Origin: an uncultured Oribacterium sp.
GTDB lineage: Bacteria > Bacillota > Clostridia > Lachnospirales > Lachnospiraceae
Length of the DNA: 23,302 nt
Direction: 5' to 3'
Assembly (NCBI GenBank): GCA_900772695.1
Contig: CAAGRO010000120.1
Coordinates: 1-23,302, forward strand
Below the pieces are notes generated by a model. It did not search any database and was not told the origin of the DNA. It saw only the letters and a program-made list of their open reading frames with translations. Within the stretch, counting starts at the first letter, position 1. Each line of letters starts with the position of its first letter. The position numbers and the translations under genes are program-made. This document shows positions 22,315 through 23,302 of this stretch, one piece after another.

Positions 22315-23302
22315 GTACGCATCCTCCACAGATTTCCTGTCCACATACCTGCATTATTTGGCCGATTTTACAAGCTCCCTCCGTCGCATCGGAAAGCGGA
22401 ATCAGATAGCGCACATAGCAGCGGTTGTAGCCACGAAGATACGGACGGCCCTCGATTCTCACGATTTCCTCCGGAATCACATCCTCGGTCCTGCCGAGAA
22501 AACGGCAGCGGAAGGCCTCGGACTGCTGCGTATCGAGCTTCATCAGCCGTTCGGAGCGTTCGGACTTTACGCGGTCGGTGAGCTGCCCCGGCATCCGGTC
22601 TGCGACGGTGCCCTGCCGGCGGCTGTACTTAAATACATGAAGCTCATAGAAACCGATCTCCTCGACGAAGCGATACGAGTCTTCGAAATCCGCGTCACTC
22701 TCCCCCGGGAAGCCGACGATGACATCCGTCGTGATCGCCACCTCCGGCCAGGCTGCTCGAAGCAGCGCGACTGAGTGACGAAAGGCTGCGGTATCATAGT
22801 GCCGGTTCATCGCCGACAGGATGCGGTCCGAGCCGCTCTGGAGTGAAAGGTGAAAATGCGGGCACAGCTCCGGAATCGCACGAAGTGCCTCTACGAACGG
22901 TTCCGTGATGATGCGTGGCTCGAGACTTCCAAGGCGAACCCGCGCGATGCCCGGCACCGCCGCCACCGCACGGATCAGCGCGAGGAGATGCGTCGACGGA
23001 ATCTCATGATTCATCGCATATTCGTAGTTTGCATGATCGAAATCGAGGCCGTAGGAGGAGAGGTGGATACCGGTCAGCACGACCTCGTGATAGCCGCGGC
23101 GGGCGAAATCCGTGACCTCCTTCACCGTGTCCTCGATGGAACGTGAGCGGATGCGCCCACGCACGTATGGGATGATGCAGTAGGCACAGAACTGATTGCA
23201 GCCATCCTGCACCTTGATGAAGGCGCGCCCCTGATCGGCGATCTCACCGGCCCACAGTTCTGCATACGGCTGCGGCTTCGCGATATCCGATACGAAGCAG
23301 GC
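22298..23302 (-). CDS. mtaB: tRNA t6A37 methylthiotransferase MtaB-like (partial, N-terminus outside window)
   Basis: The C-terminal 334 residues of a radical-SAM methylthiotransferase that adds a 2-methylthio group to t6A at tRNA position 37. The radical-SAM cluster motif CNQFCAYC (CxxxCxxC) sits in VQDGCNQFCAYCIIPYVRGR near residue 34 of the fragment, followed by VVLTGIHLSSYG, LGSLEP, HLSLQSGSDRIL and TTDVIVGFPGE. The ending is a TRAM-like segment. IIPYVRGRIRSR and the lack of MiaB-specific sequence favour MtaB over MiaB or RimO. The N-terminal UPF0004 domain with its second cluster is cut off by the window edge. The last 25 residues contain four cysteines, unusual for this family's tail. 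Confidence 0.9.
   Translation of the reverse strand, partial: ACFVSDIAKPQPYAELWAGEIADQGRAFIKVQDGCNQFCAYCIIPYVRGRIRSRSIEDTVKEVTDFARRGYHEVVLTGIHLSSYGLDFDHANYEYAMNHEIPSTHLLALIRAVAAVPGIARVRLGSLEPRIITEPFVEALRAIPELCPHFHLSLQSGSDRILSAMNRHYDTAAFRHSVALLRAAWPEVAITTDVIVGFPGESDADFEDSYRFVEEIGFYELHVFKYSRRQGTVADRMPGQLTDRVKSERSERLMKLDTQQSEAFRCRFLGRTEDVIPEEIVRIEGRPYLRGYNRCYVRYLIPLSDATEGACKIGQIMQVCGQEICGGCVLALGL

Noticed and set aside
1..23302. Mobile elements, CRISPR arrays, toxin-antitoxin or phage-defence genes
   Set aside because: No transposase, integrase, regular repeat-spacer array or defence-family motif was seen on either strand; gene content is housekeeping throughout.

Overview
The window comes from a low-mobility chromosomal region of an anaerobic Firmicute, most likely a Lachnospiraceae member. 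This is inferred from a pyruvate,phosphate dikinase of clostridial type, a single-chain glycyl-tRNA synthetase, and the gene order mtaB-ireB-ruvX-DUF1292-(RNase J)-mltG-like-trmR-trhP, which corresponds closely to yrzL-yrrK-yrzB-yrrL-yrrM-yrrN/O of Bacillus subtilis. Every gene I can support lies on the minus strand, so transcription runs from high to low coordinates. I found no tRNA, rRNA, CRISPR array, insertion sequence or phage gene.

Right part (23302 to about 16500): a housekeeping cluster for RNA modification and decay. It holds the 3' part of mtaB (tRNA methylthiotransferase), ireB, a terminator, a 63-nt near-perfect palindrome, ruvX, a DUF1292 gene, an RNase J gene with a 130-residue basic N-terminal tail, a short MltG-like membrane protein lacking the catalytic domain, and trmR plus a U32-family trhP gene, which together should make 5-methoxyuridine at the tRNA wobble position. 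A 15-bp tandem repeat separates trmR from trhP.

Middle part (about 16500 to 9580): closely packed or overlapping genes for a YdcF-like membrane protein, a 988-residue M16C metallopeptidase, Era, a RecO lacking its usual zinc ribbon, and then glycyl-tRNA synthetase behind a 144-nt spacer with alternative inverted repeats. A strong terminator closes this unit.

Left part (9440 to 1): smaller units. A histidine kinase/OmpR-type response regulator pair comes first. Next is ppdK, preceded by an 18-bp perfect cre-like palindrome, a good promoter and a terminator-like hairpin in its leader. Then come aroK (shikimate kinase), an M18 aminopeptidase with a near-consensus promoter, an amino-acid permease, and the 5' part of a short-chain dehydrogenase resembling gluconate 5-dehydrogenase, cut off at base 1.

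Two gene-free stretches reach about 300 bases (513-813 and 7289-7687). Both hold terminators, promoters and palindromic operator candidates rather than missed genes. I saw no convincing novel multi-gene system. The most interesting material is regulatory structure (ppdK leader, ruvX palindrome, the 15-bp repeats) and domain-level departures from family norms (MltG-like, RecO, RNase J).
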